64,000 nucleotides of DNA, taken from contig NZ_SPQT01000005.1 in the NCBI RefSeq assembly GCF_004571025.1, forward strand, positions 62,001 to 126,000, in the 5' to 3' direction. The translations under genes were made by a program, and so were the position numbers. This document shows positions 55,440 to 64,000 of the stretch, in pieces; within the stretch, counting starts at the first letter, position 1; each line of letters begins with the position of its first letter. The notes under the pieces were generated by a model that saw only the letters and a program-made list of their open reading frames with translations, did no database searches and had not been told where the DNA came from. Origin of the DNA: Bradyrhizobium niftali. GTDB taxonomy: Bacteria > Pseudomonadota > Alphaproteobacteria > Rhizobiales > Xanthobacteraceae.

Positions 55440-56781
55440 ACAGTCTCCGAACCTAATGTCAGATACACTCGATTTGAACGCTCCCCCCAACTGCTGCTCA
55501 CGTTGCGAGACTCAGATGGGCTCCCATCTTTCACGATGCACGCTCTGGGCCAGTTCCAATCAGAGGAATCGCCGGCAATTGTCTGATTAAAGTCGAGATT
55601 GGAGGCAGCTTGACCGATTCGTGACACCGAGCGCGTTCGGTTTCGGACCAAGCACTCGGGCCTACAGCAACAATTTCCATGCGCACGACGGGGGCCCCCG
55701 TTATGCCTTCTGCGAGGTCGAGCGAACGGGTGCAGCGAAATTCTCTGCCGGCTAAACGAGATCATGGCCGCGCTGCCACGAAATGGCTCACCGTGAGACG
55801 AACGCGCTTCGTAATTCAGTTAGCGCCGAGGCATTCGCGCTAGGACGACATTATGAATCGTGGCGACTGCGCATATCACAGGTGCCATGTGCCGAGATTC
55901 CGGGAGTGTCGGCAACACCGATGCGCTAGTCTGTACCGGCTTGGGAGTGACGGCACTTTGAGAAAACAAACAGATGCTCCTTTTTTTAAGTGGTATCTCG
56001 CTCAAGGTCGCGAACAGCCCCTGATCGTTGCACCGTCCTCTGTGTTGCGTGAAGACACAGGGACGAGGATGCCCTCGACGGCTAAGACTCGGCAGTACAG
56101 GATCCGGGATCATGGCGGCTTGGTATATCCGCCTACCCACCTGTTATCTCAGCGCCGTCGATCGAGCCACGTTTTGCCACCAAGGACGTGGATACCTGAG
56201 TCCCCTCGGGCTCGAAGAATGTCGGACACAAGATAATTTGGCCGCGCGCGCCGCGACAGAGCCGTTGAAGGTGACATATTGCAGTTTCTGACCAAACTGT
56301 TTGAAGGTGGATCGTCATGGGTTGGTCCGCGCAAGCGACACGATTCGTTCTGGCCAAGATTCATGGTCCTGATCAATCACCACTGTTAGTAGTTGATCAG
56401 GCGAGCGTCGAACGCCACTCTCTGGCCTGCTTAGAGCTCCTTTTCTTAGGCTGGTTGTCTTTAAAAACCCGGTTTGGTGGCTGGACGCAAAAATGAAAGA
56501 CATGAGTGAAAGATCAGAAGGCTTTCGTCGACCTTAAGCCCCTCTTCCTGCTCGCTCCGGTGTGGAGCGTTTTGCACATGGTCGTAGCATCCTGAACAAC
56601 GCGTGGGTGCTGAAACGACGCACAATACCCACTCGATGGCTAGAATGGCCTGTCTTCCAACCCTACTCGCTCCGGAAATGCCAGCTAGCATATGCAAAGC
56701 GCTGGTACGACGCTTGCTTAAGGATGAAGCGAAGTGCCATCGAGGCCCGCCAGAGCGACTCCTTAACAAGTGGGTGACTAT
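55440..56781. other. Long divergent intergenic region
   Basis: It separates the carbamoyltransferase from the PurF-like gene. No frame is convincing. A short plus-strand stretch near 56188-56290 (G-Y-L-S-P-L-G-L-E-E-C-R) may be the tail of an old IS3-type transposase. A 9-bp-arm inverted repeat is at 56368-56401. AT content is higher than in the surrounding genes, suggesting acquired DNA. Confidence 0.45.
56368..56401. promoter_or_regulatory. Inverted repeat CCTGATCAA-N16-TTGATCAGG
   Basis: Perfect 9-bp arms with a 16-bp spacer, about 380 bp upstream of the PurF-like gene. It could be a regulator binding site; no T-run follows, so it is not a terminator. Confidence 0.4.
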
Positions 56782-58359
56782 ATGTCCGGTGTCGCCGGTG
56801 CATTTTTCTGCGCTTCAAGCGAACCATCGCCGCGTGTCGTTGATCAGCTGAACAAAATGATTCCGACACTTGCACTCCGTGGGCAAGCGGGTGTCGTCGT
56901 CTCTGCTTTTATGCAAGAGCGTGGACTCCGACATGGAACCTTTCAATCGAACGATAGCTCGGTGCGCATTGACTGCATCGAACGGGATCCGTTCTTTCGG
57001 CCTCATGTTGCAATCGCGCAGATCCGTGGCGGATCCTGTGGAACTGGAGATGGCGACGACGTGCAGTCAATTCCTAACCGCCATTTTGCCATTGCTCTGG
57101 ACGGCGCCTTGGTGAACGCTCATGAACTCAGGAGCGAATTACTCGCTCGAGGCCAACTGATAGATACGAACACAGACGCCGAGCTCCTGCTGAGGTGGAT
57201 TGAACACTCTTGCGAACGAGAATATTGGCGTCACGGCCGGCCCGTAAACTACGAAGCTATCTTTCGCGAGCTTGATGATCGTATCGATGGTGCCCTTAGT
57301 GCGCTTTTGCTAGATAAGGACGGAGATCTTGTTGCATACCGCAGTCGAAGCGGTTTGCGACCATTGGAGACTATGCGAGCAAGTAATGGCTTGTTGCTCT
57401 TTGCTTCTGAAAATTGTGCCTTCGCAGGCTTGGAAGGTGAGATCAGCCAGCTCTTGCCTGGGAGCATACAGCGCGTGGATGCTAAGACCGGCGCCAGCGT
57501 TGACCATGCCCTGAACTGCCGAGGACATAAGGCCAAGCTCTGCGCGTACGAAGCTCTCTATTTGGGAAGTCCAAACACGTCGGTCGAGGGCCATTCACAT
57601 CGCCAAACCCGTTACAACATCGGGCTCTCTTTGGGAAGAATTGTTGCGGAGCGACTTCAAGCAGAGCCACTCTTGATGCCGCCAATCGTGTCCTCAATGC
57701 CAAATACTGGGGGCCCGTACGCCGATGGTCTATTTGACTCTTTCGCCGAACAGGGCGTGCTTGCCGAGCGTAGTGACGTAGTGGCAACGCAATTTCATGA
57801 GCGAACGCTCCTCGGCAGAACCAGCGCCCGGCAATCTCGCATTGCCCGGAAGTATCGAGTTTCGGAACCCGCCGTAGCCGAACGGACCGTAATAGTTGTC
57901 GACGAAGCCCTCATTCGAGGCGATACCAGCCAAGCCGTCACAATGATGCTCCTTGCCGCTGGAGCCAAAGACGTACATTGGGCGATAGGCTCTCCCCCTA
58001 TAGTTGCGCCAAACTACTACGGCATGGGTATTGATACGCTAGATGAGCTCGCGTTCTGGCAGGCATTGAAGCGGCTGCCGTTCGAGCTACGCGCCCAATG
58101 CCTTCGCTTCCATAGGATGGAGCCGCCAGCACTCAGAATCGTTGAGAGCAACATTGCGACGGCGATCCAAGCAGCATCGATAACTTATCTGCCTTTCCGC
58201 GCCCTTGTATCCGTTTTGGCCGACAGGCTAGAGGGCATCGATCTGTCACCGTTCACGTTCGACATGCCGACCCCCGCTGGACGGCAGCGCGCGCGTAGAC
58301 ACTTGGAAGCGTTGCTAGCCGCCTTTCCTGTCAATACCCGTCTGAGGTCAGGATCATGA
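56782..58359 (+). CDS. PurF-like glutamine amidotransferase/phosphoribosyltransferase homologue with Cys1 replaced by Ser
   Basis: A 525-residue homologue of glutamine PRPP amidotransferase. Start ATG 56782 places MSGVAGAFF where PurF has MCGIVG, so the N-terminal nucleophile Cys is Ser here. The Ntn domain continues with LALRGQAGV and DGALVNAHELRSELLARGQL. The phosphoribosyltransferase part has GRTSARQSRIARKYRV and VIVVDEALIRGDTSQAVTMM, with the acidic pair changed to Asp-Glu, then IGSPPIVAPNYYGMGIDT. Loss of Cys suggests glutaminase activity is absent or changed. As the first gene of a three-gene plus-strand operon coupled to a HAD phosphatase, it probably serves specialised metabolism rather than purine synthesis. 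Upstream in-frame GTG 56770 is an alternative start. Confidence 0.85.
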   Translation: MSGVAGAFFCASSEPSPRVVDQLNKMIPTLALRGQAGVVVSAFMQERGLRHGTFQSNDSSVRIDCIERDPFFRPHVAIAQIRGGSCGTGDGDDVQSIPNRHFAIALDGALVNAHELRSELLARGQLIDTNTDAELLLRWIEHSCEREYWRHGRPVNYEAIFRELDDRIDGALSALLLDKDGDLVAYRSRSGLRPLETMRASNGLLLFASENCAFAGLEGEISQLLPGSIQRVDAKTGASVDHALNCRGHKAKLCAYEALYLGSPNTSVEGHSHRQTRYNIGLSLGRIVAERLQAEPLLMPPIVSSMPNTGGPYADGLFDSFAEQGVLAERSDVVATQFHERTLLGRTSARQSRIARKYRVSEPAVAERTVIVVDEALIRGDTSQAVTMMLLAAGAKDVHWAIGSPPIVAPNYYGMGIDTLDELAFWQALKRLPFELRAQCLRFHRMEPPALRIVESNIATAIQAASITYLPFRALVSVLADRLEGIDLSPFTFDMPTPAGRQRARRHLEALLAAFPVNTRLRSGS

Positions 58360-59036
58360 AACCCGCTCTCGTATTTGACTGGAACGGAACACTGCTCGAT
58401 GACACCTATGCGCTGCTCGAAACGACCAATGTCATTTTGGACCGCTTTGGTCGTCCGAGCATCGATATAAAGACGTTTCGAAATCGTTCTGATGTTCCCC
58501 TCTCTCGTCTCTACCTTAACCTTGGAATGTCGCGCGAAGAGATTGAGGCAGTGGAGCGTGACGATGGTGCACTGTTTCACGACTTATACGAGCCTCTTGC
58601 GGACAAAGCCGATCTACGTGAGGGGGCGCGGAGAGTGCTCGAGATGGCGCGACGACAATCCGCTCTACTCATCATCCTCAGCAACCACATCGTGGCGCCT
58701 CTACAGTCCCAGCTGAGGAGGCTTGGAGTAGATCACTACATCACCGATGTGCTCGCTTTTGAGAGCCGCGCCACGCAATACAAATCGATGAGCAAAGGAG
58801 AGCGGCTTCGGCTTTATATGCAAAGGTACAACCTGAAGCCCGCATCAACCTTCATCATCGGCGATATGCCCGTGGAGACGGATATTGCACGTAATCTCGG
58901 TCTGACGAGCATATCCATTACCGGAGGATTTGTTTCGACCTCGCGCCTGCAAGCCGCGCGTCCAGATTACACGATCAACAACCATCACGAGCTGCTGCCC
59001 ATCCTGCAAAGCCGTGGCTACTTTTCGGAATGCTAA
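58356..59036 (+). CDS. HAD-superfamily phosphatase
   Basis: A 226-residue protein whose ATG overlaps the PurF-like stop (ATGA). Motif I is VFDWNGTLLDD (nucleophile Asp near 8; the usual second Asp is Asn), motif II IILSNH near 107, motif III Lys in the TQYKSMSKGERL region, and motif IV FIIGDMPVETDIA near 168. A helical cap lies at about 18-85. It belongs to the Gph/phosphoglycolate-like group and should remove phosphate from a small sugar phosphate, plausibly the product of the PurF-like enzyme. Confidence 0.85.
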   Translation: MKPALVFDWNGTLLDDTYALLETTNVILDRFGRPSIDIKTFRNRSDVPLSRLYLNLGMSREEIEAVERDDGALFHDLYEPLADKADLREGARRVLEMARRQSALLIILSNHIVAPLQSQLRRLGVDHYITDVLAFESRATQYKSMSKGERLRLYMQRYNLKPASTFIIGDMPVETDIARNLGLTSISITGGFVSTSRLQAARPDYTINNHHELLPILQSRGYFSEC

Positions 59037-59039
59037 GTC

Positions 59040-59942
59040 ATGAGCAAGGGATCATCAGCGAGCGCGGCTCCCAGACTGATCAAGCAGAGCGTAGGGCTTA
59101 TCGGAGCGGGGCGCATGGGAACAGGTATAGGCATCAGCCTGCTGCGTCAGCAACGCGAACTCCACATCAAAGTCAACAAGAAGCGGTTCGGTGCCGATCG
59201 CCTGATAAGTGCAGGGGCCCGCGAACATACGTCGATCGCTGAGTTGGCGCAGCATGTAAGTGTGGTGGTGTTGTCCTTACCGTCCAGCCGCGAAGTTGAG
59301 ATGGTGTGCCTTGATGACGATGGACTATTTGTCCACATGTGCCGAGGAGGCTTGATAATTGATTGCACAACCTCGTATCCTGCCTCGACTATTGCATTGG
59401 CGAAAACGGCGCAAAGACGAGGTCTAAGCTTTATTGATGCTCCAGTAACACGAAGCCCCGAGCAAGCAGAGCTCGGCCTTCTCAATGCGATGGTTGGGTC
59501 GGATACAACACTCTTTCCCGTCGCTGAACGCATTCTTGCTGCGTTTTGCGAGACCGTGATGCATGTGGGAGATGTCGGACACGGCCACAAGCTCAAGCTT
59601 GTTTACAACAGCATGACTATGGGCATAGCTGCGGTCGCCGCTGAGGTCTGCCAATTCGCGGATAGTCTTCAGATAGATCTTGTAACACTACGGTCTTTGG
59701 TCAGTCGGGGCTCTACGAACAGTGGAATATTCCAAGCCTTCGCCGCCTTTTTGTTGGGAGAGAAACCGGATGCACTGGCAATCTCGATTGCAAATGCTGC
59801 AAAGGACATCGAGTGTGCTGTGCGCCTAGCGCGCGAGAGTGCCGTTTCCGTGCCGGTCCTGGATGCTGCCGCGCAGGAACTAAACCTCTCAGTTGTCGCA
59901 GGCAAAGGTGAACTGACCCTACCACATTTGGCCCTATCGTAA
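59040..59942 (+). CDS. 3-hydroxyisobutyrate dehydrogenase-family oxidoreductase
   Basis: A 300-residue NAD(P)-dependent dehydrogenase starting three bases after the HAD gene. The Rossmann motif is GLIGAGRMGTGIGISLL (about 19-35). Substrate-loop FIDAPVTRSPEQAELG and the catalytic Lys in GHGHKLKLVYN (about 184) are typical of beta-hydroxyacid dehydrogenases. It probably oxidises or reduces a small hydroxyacid intermediate of the locus. The cofactor preference is not assigned. Confidence 0.86.
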   Translation: MSKGSSASAAPRLIKQSVGLIGAGRMGTGIGISLLRQQRELHIKVNKKRFGADRLISAGAREHTSIAELAQHVSVVVLSLPSSREVEMVCLDDDGLFVHMCRGGLIIDCTTSYPASTIALAKTAQRRGLSFIDAPVTRSPEQAELGLLNAMVGSDTTLFPVAERILAAFCETVMHVGDVGHGHKLKLVYNSMTMGIAAVAAEVCQFADSLQIDLVTLRSLVSRGSTNSGIFQAFAAFLLGEKPDALAISIANAAKDIECAVRLARESAVSVPVLDAAAQELNLSVVAGKGELTLPHLALS

Positions 59943-60026
59943 ACGCTTGGTATGGCTCCAAGCGGGCCATTTTTCCACGAGTCCGTGGTGCCCCTCGACT
60001 CCCTCGTCATCGAGAACGATGATTAG

Positions 60027-60344
60027 GACGAGACGGTCCGCATCTTCAAAGAAGTCAGCGGCGTTTCATATAACGATGGGCGGAGTTCGATCCAAACAGC
60101 CTCAAGGTCAATCGCATTCGCGAGGAAACCGAGTATGGCGGACTGCGTATCACCGCCGACGCGTTCCGCCAAGGCCCGTATCGTTATCGATATGGCCTTT
60201 GATGATGCGGTCGAACCGGGTCTACTGGAAATGGACTTGTCGGTTCTCCACGATCTTCCTGCTCCGCATCTGCGCGCTTATGCGCGTGAGATGGTCATCG
60301 CCGAGAAATTCCAGGCGATGGTCATGCTGGGCCGCGCCAATATT
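60027..60344 (+). pseudogene. Decayed AbiEii-family nucleotidyltransferase
   Basis: Three frames together spell the C-terminal core of an AbiEii-like protein. These are DETVRIFKEVSGVSYNDG (60027-60080), then EFDPNSLKVNRIREETEYGG LRITADAF after one shift near 60085, then AKARIVIDMAFDDAVEPGLL with LPAPHLRAYAREMVIAEKFQ after a second shift near 60170. The start and the last third are missing. It is an unrelated lineage to the intact pair at 42014-43544. The following 300 bp up to the aldehyde dehydrogenase hold nothing else recognised. Confidence 0.7.
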
Positions 60345-60643
60345 CGTGGTGCTCGCGGGCTATCATTGGCGCGGAGGTTTGGGGGGGTGGCACACGCAGC
60401 TGTTATCCGTCCGCGCCGATTTGCCGGACAAAGTATCTTACTTCTGCTTCCGCCTGAATGAACAATAAGATGTCAGTCCCGCAAAGAAAAAGAACTGCTG
60501 CCGGATTTCTCCGACAGCGGCTCAAGTCCGGGGAGAAGGCAGACGTACCGGTCTGCCAGCGGAGAAGGGGAGAGCGCTTGAAGCTATCCGGCGGCACTGT
60601 CGAACAATCGTTCTGCTCCGGTTTGGCACCTGGGATTCCGGTT

Positions 60644-62110
60644 CTAGCTCGCCTGGCTCACAAATTTGGCGTCGAGATAGCCCTCGATTGCCTCGAGGCC
60701 ACCTTCCGAGCCGAAGCCGGACTCCTTCGTTCCTCCGAAGGGCACTTCGGGAAGCCCAAGCCCATGATGATTGATCGATACCATCCCGCATTGGAGATCG
60801 GCCCCGATCGCGGCCATGGTTGCGGCGGATCGCGTGTAGGCATAGGCGGCGAGTCCGTAAGGCAGTCGATTGGCCTCCGTGACAACGTCGTCATAGGTTT
60901 TAAACCGCGCAATCGGGGCGACAGGGCCGAACGGCTCTTCATTCATGATGCGCGCTTGAGGTGGAACATCGGTCAGGACCGTCGGCTCGAAGAAGTACCC
61001 CGCATTGCCGATACGCTTGCCGCCGGTGCGCAACTGGGCGCCGCAATCGAGAGCGTCCGCGACAAAGCTCTCCATTGCGTCGATCCGCCGCGAATTGGCG
61101 AGCGGTCCCATGCGGCTGTCTCTCTCAAGGCCATTGCCAACCTTGATCGCGCTGGCCTCGGCAACAAACCTCTTGACGAAATCTTCATAGACACTCTCAT
61201 GCACCAGAAACCGCGTCGGCGAGACGCAGACTTGGCCGGCATTACGGAACTTGTTCGCCGACAAAATTCTTGCGGCTTTCTCGACGTCGGCATCTGGGAA
61301 AACGATGGCAGGCGCGTGCCCGCCGAGCTCCATGGTGGTGCGCTTCATGTGGGCGCCGGCAAGGGCTGCGAGATGCTTTCCGACTACGGTCGAACCGGTG
61401 AAGGAGACTTTACGGACGATAGGATGGCGTATGAGATGGTCTGAAACTTCGGATGGCACGCCGAAGACGAGATTGATCACGCCCGCCGGCAAGCCCGCAT
61501 CCGCGAAACTACGCACCAGCTCCATGCAGCTCGCTGGCGTCTCTTCAGGTCCCTTGACGATGATGGAGCAGCCGGCTGCAAGGCTCGCCGAGATCTTCCG
61601 CACGGCCTGGTTGATCGGAAAATTCCAGGGCGTAAATGCCGCAACCGGCCCGACAGGCTCCTTGGTCACGAGCTGGGCAATATTGCCAAAGCGCGCCGGC
61701 ACGATCCGCCCATAAGCGCGCCGCCCTTCTTCGGCGAGCCAGTCGATGATATCGGCAGCGAGGAGCGTTTCAGCACTCGACTCGCTCAGCGGCTTACCCT
61801 GTTCGAGGGTCATGATTGCAGCGATGTCGGCTGCGCGCGAGCGCATGAGCTCGGCGGCCTTGCGCATGGTCCTGTACCGGTCGAAGGCAGAAACCTTTCG
61901 CCAGATCTCGAAGCCGTCCGCCGCCGCCGCGAGGGCACGATCAAGATCACCGCGGGACGCATAAGGCGTTTCGCCAATGGGCTGTCCGGTCGCGGGGTTG
62001 AGGATCTCTTCCGAGCGCTCTGCCTCCCCTTCCGTCCATTCCCCGGCAATGAACATCTTGATCTGGGGGTACACAGGTTGTGCCTGCACCGCTTGTTCCG
62101 GATTGTTCAT
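60644..62110 (-). CDS. Aldehyde dehydrogenase, ketoglutarate-/succinate-semialdehyde type
   Basis: A 488-residue NAD(P)-dependent aldehyde dehydrogenase. It shows TPWNFPINQ, the nucleotide-binding FTGSTVVGK, the general base Glu in TTMELGGHAP and the nucleophile Cys in NAGQVCVSPTRF. The C-terminal NEEPFGPVAPI and FGGTKESGFGSEGG are as in succinate-semialdehyde and 2-ketoglutarate-semialdehyde dehydrogenases. It begins three bases after the DapA-like gene, a pairing that in Weimberg-type pathways converts a 2-keto-3-deoxy sugar acid to 2-ketoglutarate semialdehyde and then to 2-ketoglutarate. The exact substrate is inferred from that pairing. Confidence 0.87.
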   Translation of the reverse strand: MNNPEQAVQAQPVYPQIKMFIAGEWTEGEAERSEEILNPATGQPIGETPYASRGDLDRALAAAADGFEIWRKVSAFDRYRTMRKAAELMRSRAADIAAIMTLEQGKPLSESSAETLLAADIIDWLAEEGRRAYGRIVPARFGNIAQLVTKEPVGPVAAFTPWNFPINQAVRKISASLAAGCSIIVKGPEETPASCMELVRSFADAGLPAGVINLVFGVPSEVSDHLIRHPIVRKVSFTGSTVVGKHLAALAGAHMKRTTMELGGHAPAIVFPDADVEKAARILSANKFRNAGQVCVSPTRFLVHESVYEDFVKRFVAEASAIKVGNGLERDSRMGPLANSRRIDAMESFVADALDCGAQLRTGGKRIGNAGYFFEPTVLTDVPPQARIMNEEPFGPVAPIARFKTYDDVVTEANRLPYGLAAYAYTRSAATMAAIGADLQCGMVSINHHGLGLPEVPFGGTKESGFGSEGGLEAIEGYLDAKFVSQAS

Positions 62111-62113
62111 GCC

Positions 62114-63043
62114 TCAATGTCCCCAGCGAAGAGCCAGCGGGTTGAGCTCGTGCGCAAGCTCGATCAATCCAGCTCTCGTCGCCGGATGGAGCCCATCGAG
62201 CGGATGCCGCACCGCTTCGCATTTGATCACACCACCTTCAGCCATCACGCTCTTGGCAGCGCGCAGGCCGCACTGGCGGTTCTCGAAATTGATGAGCGGC
62301 AGCACCTTTGCATAGGCAAGAGCGGCTTCTTGCCTGCGTCCCGCTTTGTGGTGATCGAGCACCGGGCGAAGCAGATCGGGCAGCAGCGCACTCGACATCG
62401 TTCCGGTCGCACCGGCGTCGAGGTCTGCCATCATGGTGATGGCCTCCTCCCCGTCAAAAGGACCAATGATGGCCTCACCGCCGAGCTCGATCAGACTGCG
62501 CAACTTGGCAGCAGCAAACGGGACCTCGATCTTGAAATATCTGGCGAGCGGCACCTCGCAAGCGAGGCGGACGAGAAACGGGACCGTCAATGTAACGCCG
62601 GAGAGCGGCGCGTCCTGGACCATGATTGGAATCCCTGCCGCGTCTGCGACCCGGCCGAAATGCCCAATCATGGCCCCGTCATCCGCCTTGAGGCTTGCAC
62701 CATGATAAGGCGGCATCAGCATGAGGAGGCTTGCGCCACGTTCGGCCGCATAGCGGGCGCGTTGCACCGCAATCTGGGTGCTGAAATGGCTGCAGGTCAC
62801 CATGACTGGCTTGCGGCCCGCGACATGCGAAAGACAGAGCTCGACCAGAATGTCGCGTTCTTGATCAGACAGCAGGAACTGCTCGGAATAGTTGGCCAGA
62901 ATGCAGATCCCGTCCACGCCTTGATCAATCATGCAATCGATAACGCGCCGCTGCCCTTCAAGATCGAGATCTCCAGCCTCCGTGAACGGCGTCGGAGCCA
63001 CCGGGAACAAGCCGCGATAGATGGGAGTCTTCGCATTTCTCAT
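62114..63043 (-). CDS. DapA-like dehydratase/aldolase (2-keto-3-deoxy sugar acid dehydratase type)
   Basis: A 309-residue TIM-barrel protein of the dihydrodipicolinate synthase family. The Schiff-base Lys is in ARYFKIEVP (about 167). The family TTGE loop is replaced by NYSEQFLLSDQE, and the Tyr loop by VQDAPLSGV, so it is not a lysine-pathway DapA. Together with the dehydrogenase just downstream and a GH88 gene upstream, a role in uronate or pentonate breakdown is likely. Confidence 0.83.
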   Translation of the reverse strand: MRNAKTPIYRGLFPVAPTPFTEAGDLDLEGQRRVIDCMIDQGVDGICILANYSEQFLLSDQERDILVELCLSHVAGRKPVMVTCSHFSTQIAVQRARYAAERGASLLMLMPPYHGASLKADDGAMIGHFGRVADAAGIPIMVQDAPLSGVTLTVPFLVRLACEVPLARYFKIEVPFAAAKLRSLIELGGEAIIGPFDGEEAITMMADLDAGATGTMSSALLPDLLRPVLDHHKAGRRQEAALAYAKVLPLINFENRQCGLRAAKSVMAEGGVIKCEAVRHPLDGLHPATRAGLIELAHELNPLALRWGH

Positions 63044-63218
63044 GTAGAGGATTCCAGACAGGAGGCGGTCAGTTGCTGTCGAACGGGGTCAGCCATCGCA
63101 AACATCTAAGGAGTGGCGCCGATACCGGCGCACTTTTTTGACAGATTGACTAGCGTGGCGTCACAAACGAGATTGGTTTGAGGCTTTGCTCGCGTTGGAC
63201 GCCTTTCGTGCCTCCTCA

Positions 63219-64000
63219 TTAAATCCAGCCAGGCGGCACCAGGTCCGTGAGGACGGCAAGACATTCAAACAGGAAGTAGCTTCCGAAGATCAGCTCGACG
63301 TTCTGGGCCGCATCGATATCGCGCACAATCGCCTTTCGGGTGAAGCAGCCGCCGGTGAGCATTCCAGGCGGGCGCGGGTCATCGGGAGCAGTCGGCGTCA
63401 GGTATTTCGAGCTCAGCTGAGTAACTGTGCGCTCCGCAAATGATCGATATCTGGCGTCCCGCTCAGGACCAAGTGCGGATGCGAGGCGCAGCGCCGCGGC
63501 AGCAGCGATAGCAGTGGCCGCAGTATCCCTGCTGGTATTGGGGATCGCCGGATCGTCGAAATCCCAGAAGGCAATGAGATCCGCAGGGACATGGTCGATC
63601 CACCAGTCAAGAAGGCGCACGGCGTAGTCGCGCCATAGTGGTTCGTCCGGGCGGACCATGGCGGCGTGAGCGGTGTAGAGCATCGCCCATCCCTGCGCCC
63701 GGCCCCAAGTGCTGATATCGCTATAGCCCTTGTGCGTGTGCGTTCTGAGCACCTCGCCGGTGTGTGGATCAAGGGTGGAAGACTGGATAACTGAATTGTC
63801 CGGCCGTACGTGGATCTCGAGGACACGCCGCATATGTGCATTGGCGACCTCCTCCATCCGGGCATCGGAAAGCTCGTCCGCGGCCCAAAAGAGCAGGCCT
63901 GTCGCCTGGAGCGAGTCGATGCTGCTCTCGGAGGCTCCGACTGCGCTCGCCTCCTCGGCATCCCTGCCCAACGGTATCAGTCCGAGGTGTGGATCGAACA
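63219..64000 (-). CDS. GH88 unsaturated uronyl hydrolase, N-terminus outside window
   Basis: The minus-strand frame is open at the right edge; 260 C-terminal residues are present, beginning FDPHLGLIPLGRDAEEA. GH88 signatures: THKGYSDISTWGRAQGWAML, FWDFDDPAIPNTSRDTAATA and the end GSYFLFECL. GH88 enzymes release 4,5-unsaturated uronic acids from oligosaccharides made by polysaccharide lyases. It is transcribed toward the DapA-like and aldehyde dehydrogenase genes, which could process the released acid. The 175-bp gap between them suggests separate or internal promoters. Confidence 0.87.
   Translation of the reverse strand, partial: FDPHLGLIPLGRDAEEASAVGASESSIDSLQATGLLFWAADELSDARMEEVANAHMRRVLEIHVRPDNSVIQSSTLDPHTGEVLRTHTHKGYSDISTWGRAQGWAMLYTAHAAMVRPDEPLWRDYAVRLLDWWIDHVPADLIAFWDFDDPAIPNTSRDTAATAIAAAAALRLASALGPERDARYRSFAERTVTQLSSKYLTPTAPDDPRPPGMLTGGCFTRKAIVRDIDAAQNVELIFGSYFLFECLAVLTDLVPPGWI

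Noticed and set aside
55440..56781. Nod box upstream of the carbamoyltransferase
   Set aside because: I scanned for the ATC-N9-GAT pattern with the conserved downstream part and found nothing convincing.
63113..63139. GCGCCG-ATAC-CGGCGC hairpin followed by T6 as a terminator
   Set aside because: It points along the plus strand, where no gene ends; both flanking genes are on the minus strand. Possibly fortuitous or for an unannotated antisense RNA.

Overview
The window looks like accessory DNA from an alphaproteobacterium, most probably a Bradyrhizobium or Rhodopseudomonas relative (Nitrobacteraceae). The grounds are high GC, family-typical interspersed repeats (the GCGCGAGGGATCG-type element), a dnaE2 remnant, and a NodU-type carbamoyltransferase. 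No rRNA, tRNA or CRISPR array was seen. The taxonomic call is inference.

Layout. (1) 1-10.1 kb: a very large partial minus-strand beta-rich protein, then plus-strand genes for a multi-TM protein with a Pro/Ala linker, a small one-TM protein and a SleB-like hydrolase, then a minus-strand membrane protein. (2) 10.8-17.9 kb: a membrane-anchored patatin-like lipase and two secreted c-type cytochrome-like genes; the second, a RoxA-like di-heme protein, is split by a frameshift. (3) 18.7-53.6 kb: a dense defence and mobile-element island. It holds a DUF4011-helicase-Vsr gene (Hhe type) whose 3' end is replaced by an IS481-family insertion; a frameshifted nucleotidyltransferase-fold gene behind three palindromes; a second 1.8-kb IS inserted inside a composite repeat; a permuted NlpC/P60-type gene; an operon of two metallo-beta-lactamase-fold proteins around a four-TM protein; a dnaE2 fragment; an HNH nuclease; a DUF262/DUF1524 (GmrSD-like) restriction protein; an AbiEi-AbiEii pair; a six-gene CBASS-type operon with separate JAB, E2 and E1 genes, a CD-NTase, a DUF4297-SAVED effector and a DUF2971 protein; a HEPN-like gene; and hipBA with four regularly spaced operators. 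(4) 53.8-59.9 kb: a probable specialised-metabolite or symbiosis-related locus with a carbamoyltransferase diverging from a PurF-like protein (Cys1 replaced by Ser), a HAD phosphatase and an NAD-dependent 3-hydroxyacid dehydrogenase. (5) 60.0-64 kb: a decayed AbiEii relic, then a minus-strand uronate/pentonate-type catabolic cluster (GH88 unsaturated uronyl hydrolase, DapA-like dehydratase, ketoglutarate-semialdehyde-type dehydrogenase).

How parts work together. In the CBASS operon the E1/E2/JAB proteins would process or prime the CD-NTase, whose cyclic nucleotide would activate the SAVED nuclease. The DUF2971 protein follows 6 bp later and may be a further effector. HipB should autoregulate hipBA through the four operators. 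Several genes carry single-base frameshifts (16.44, 18.92, 26.89 and 60 kb), which fits a decaying accessory region, although assembly indels cannot be excluded from sequence alone.
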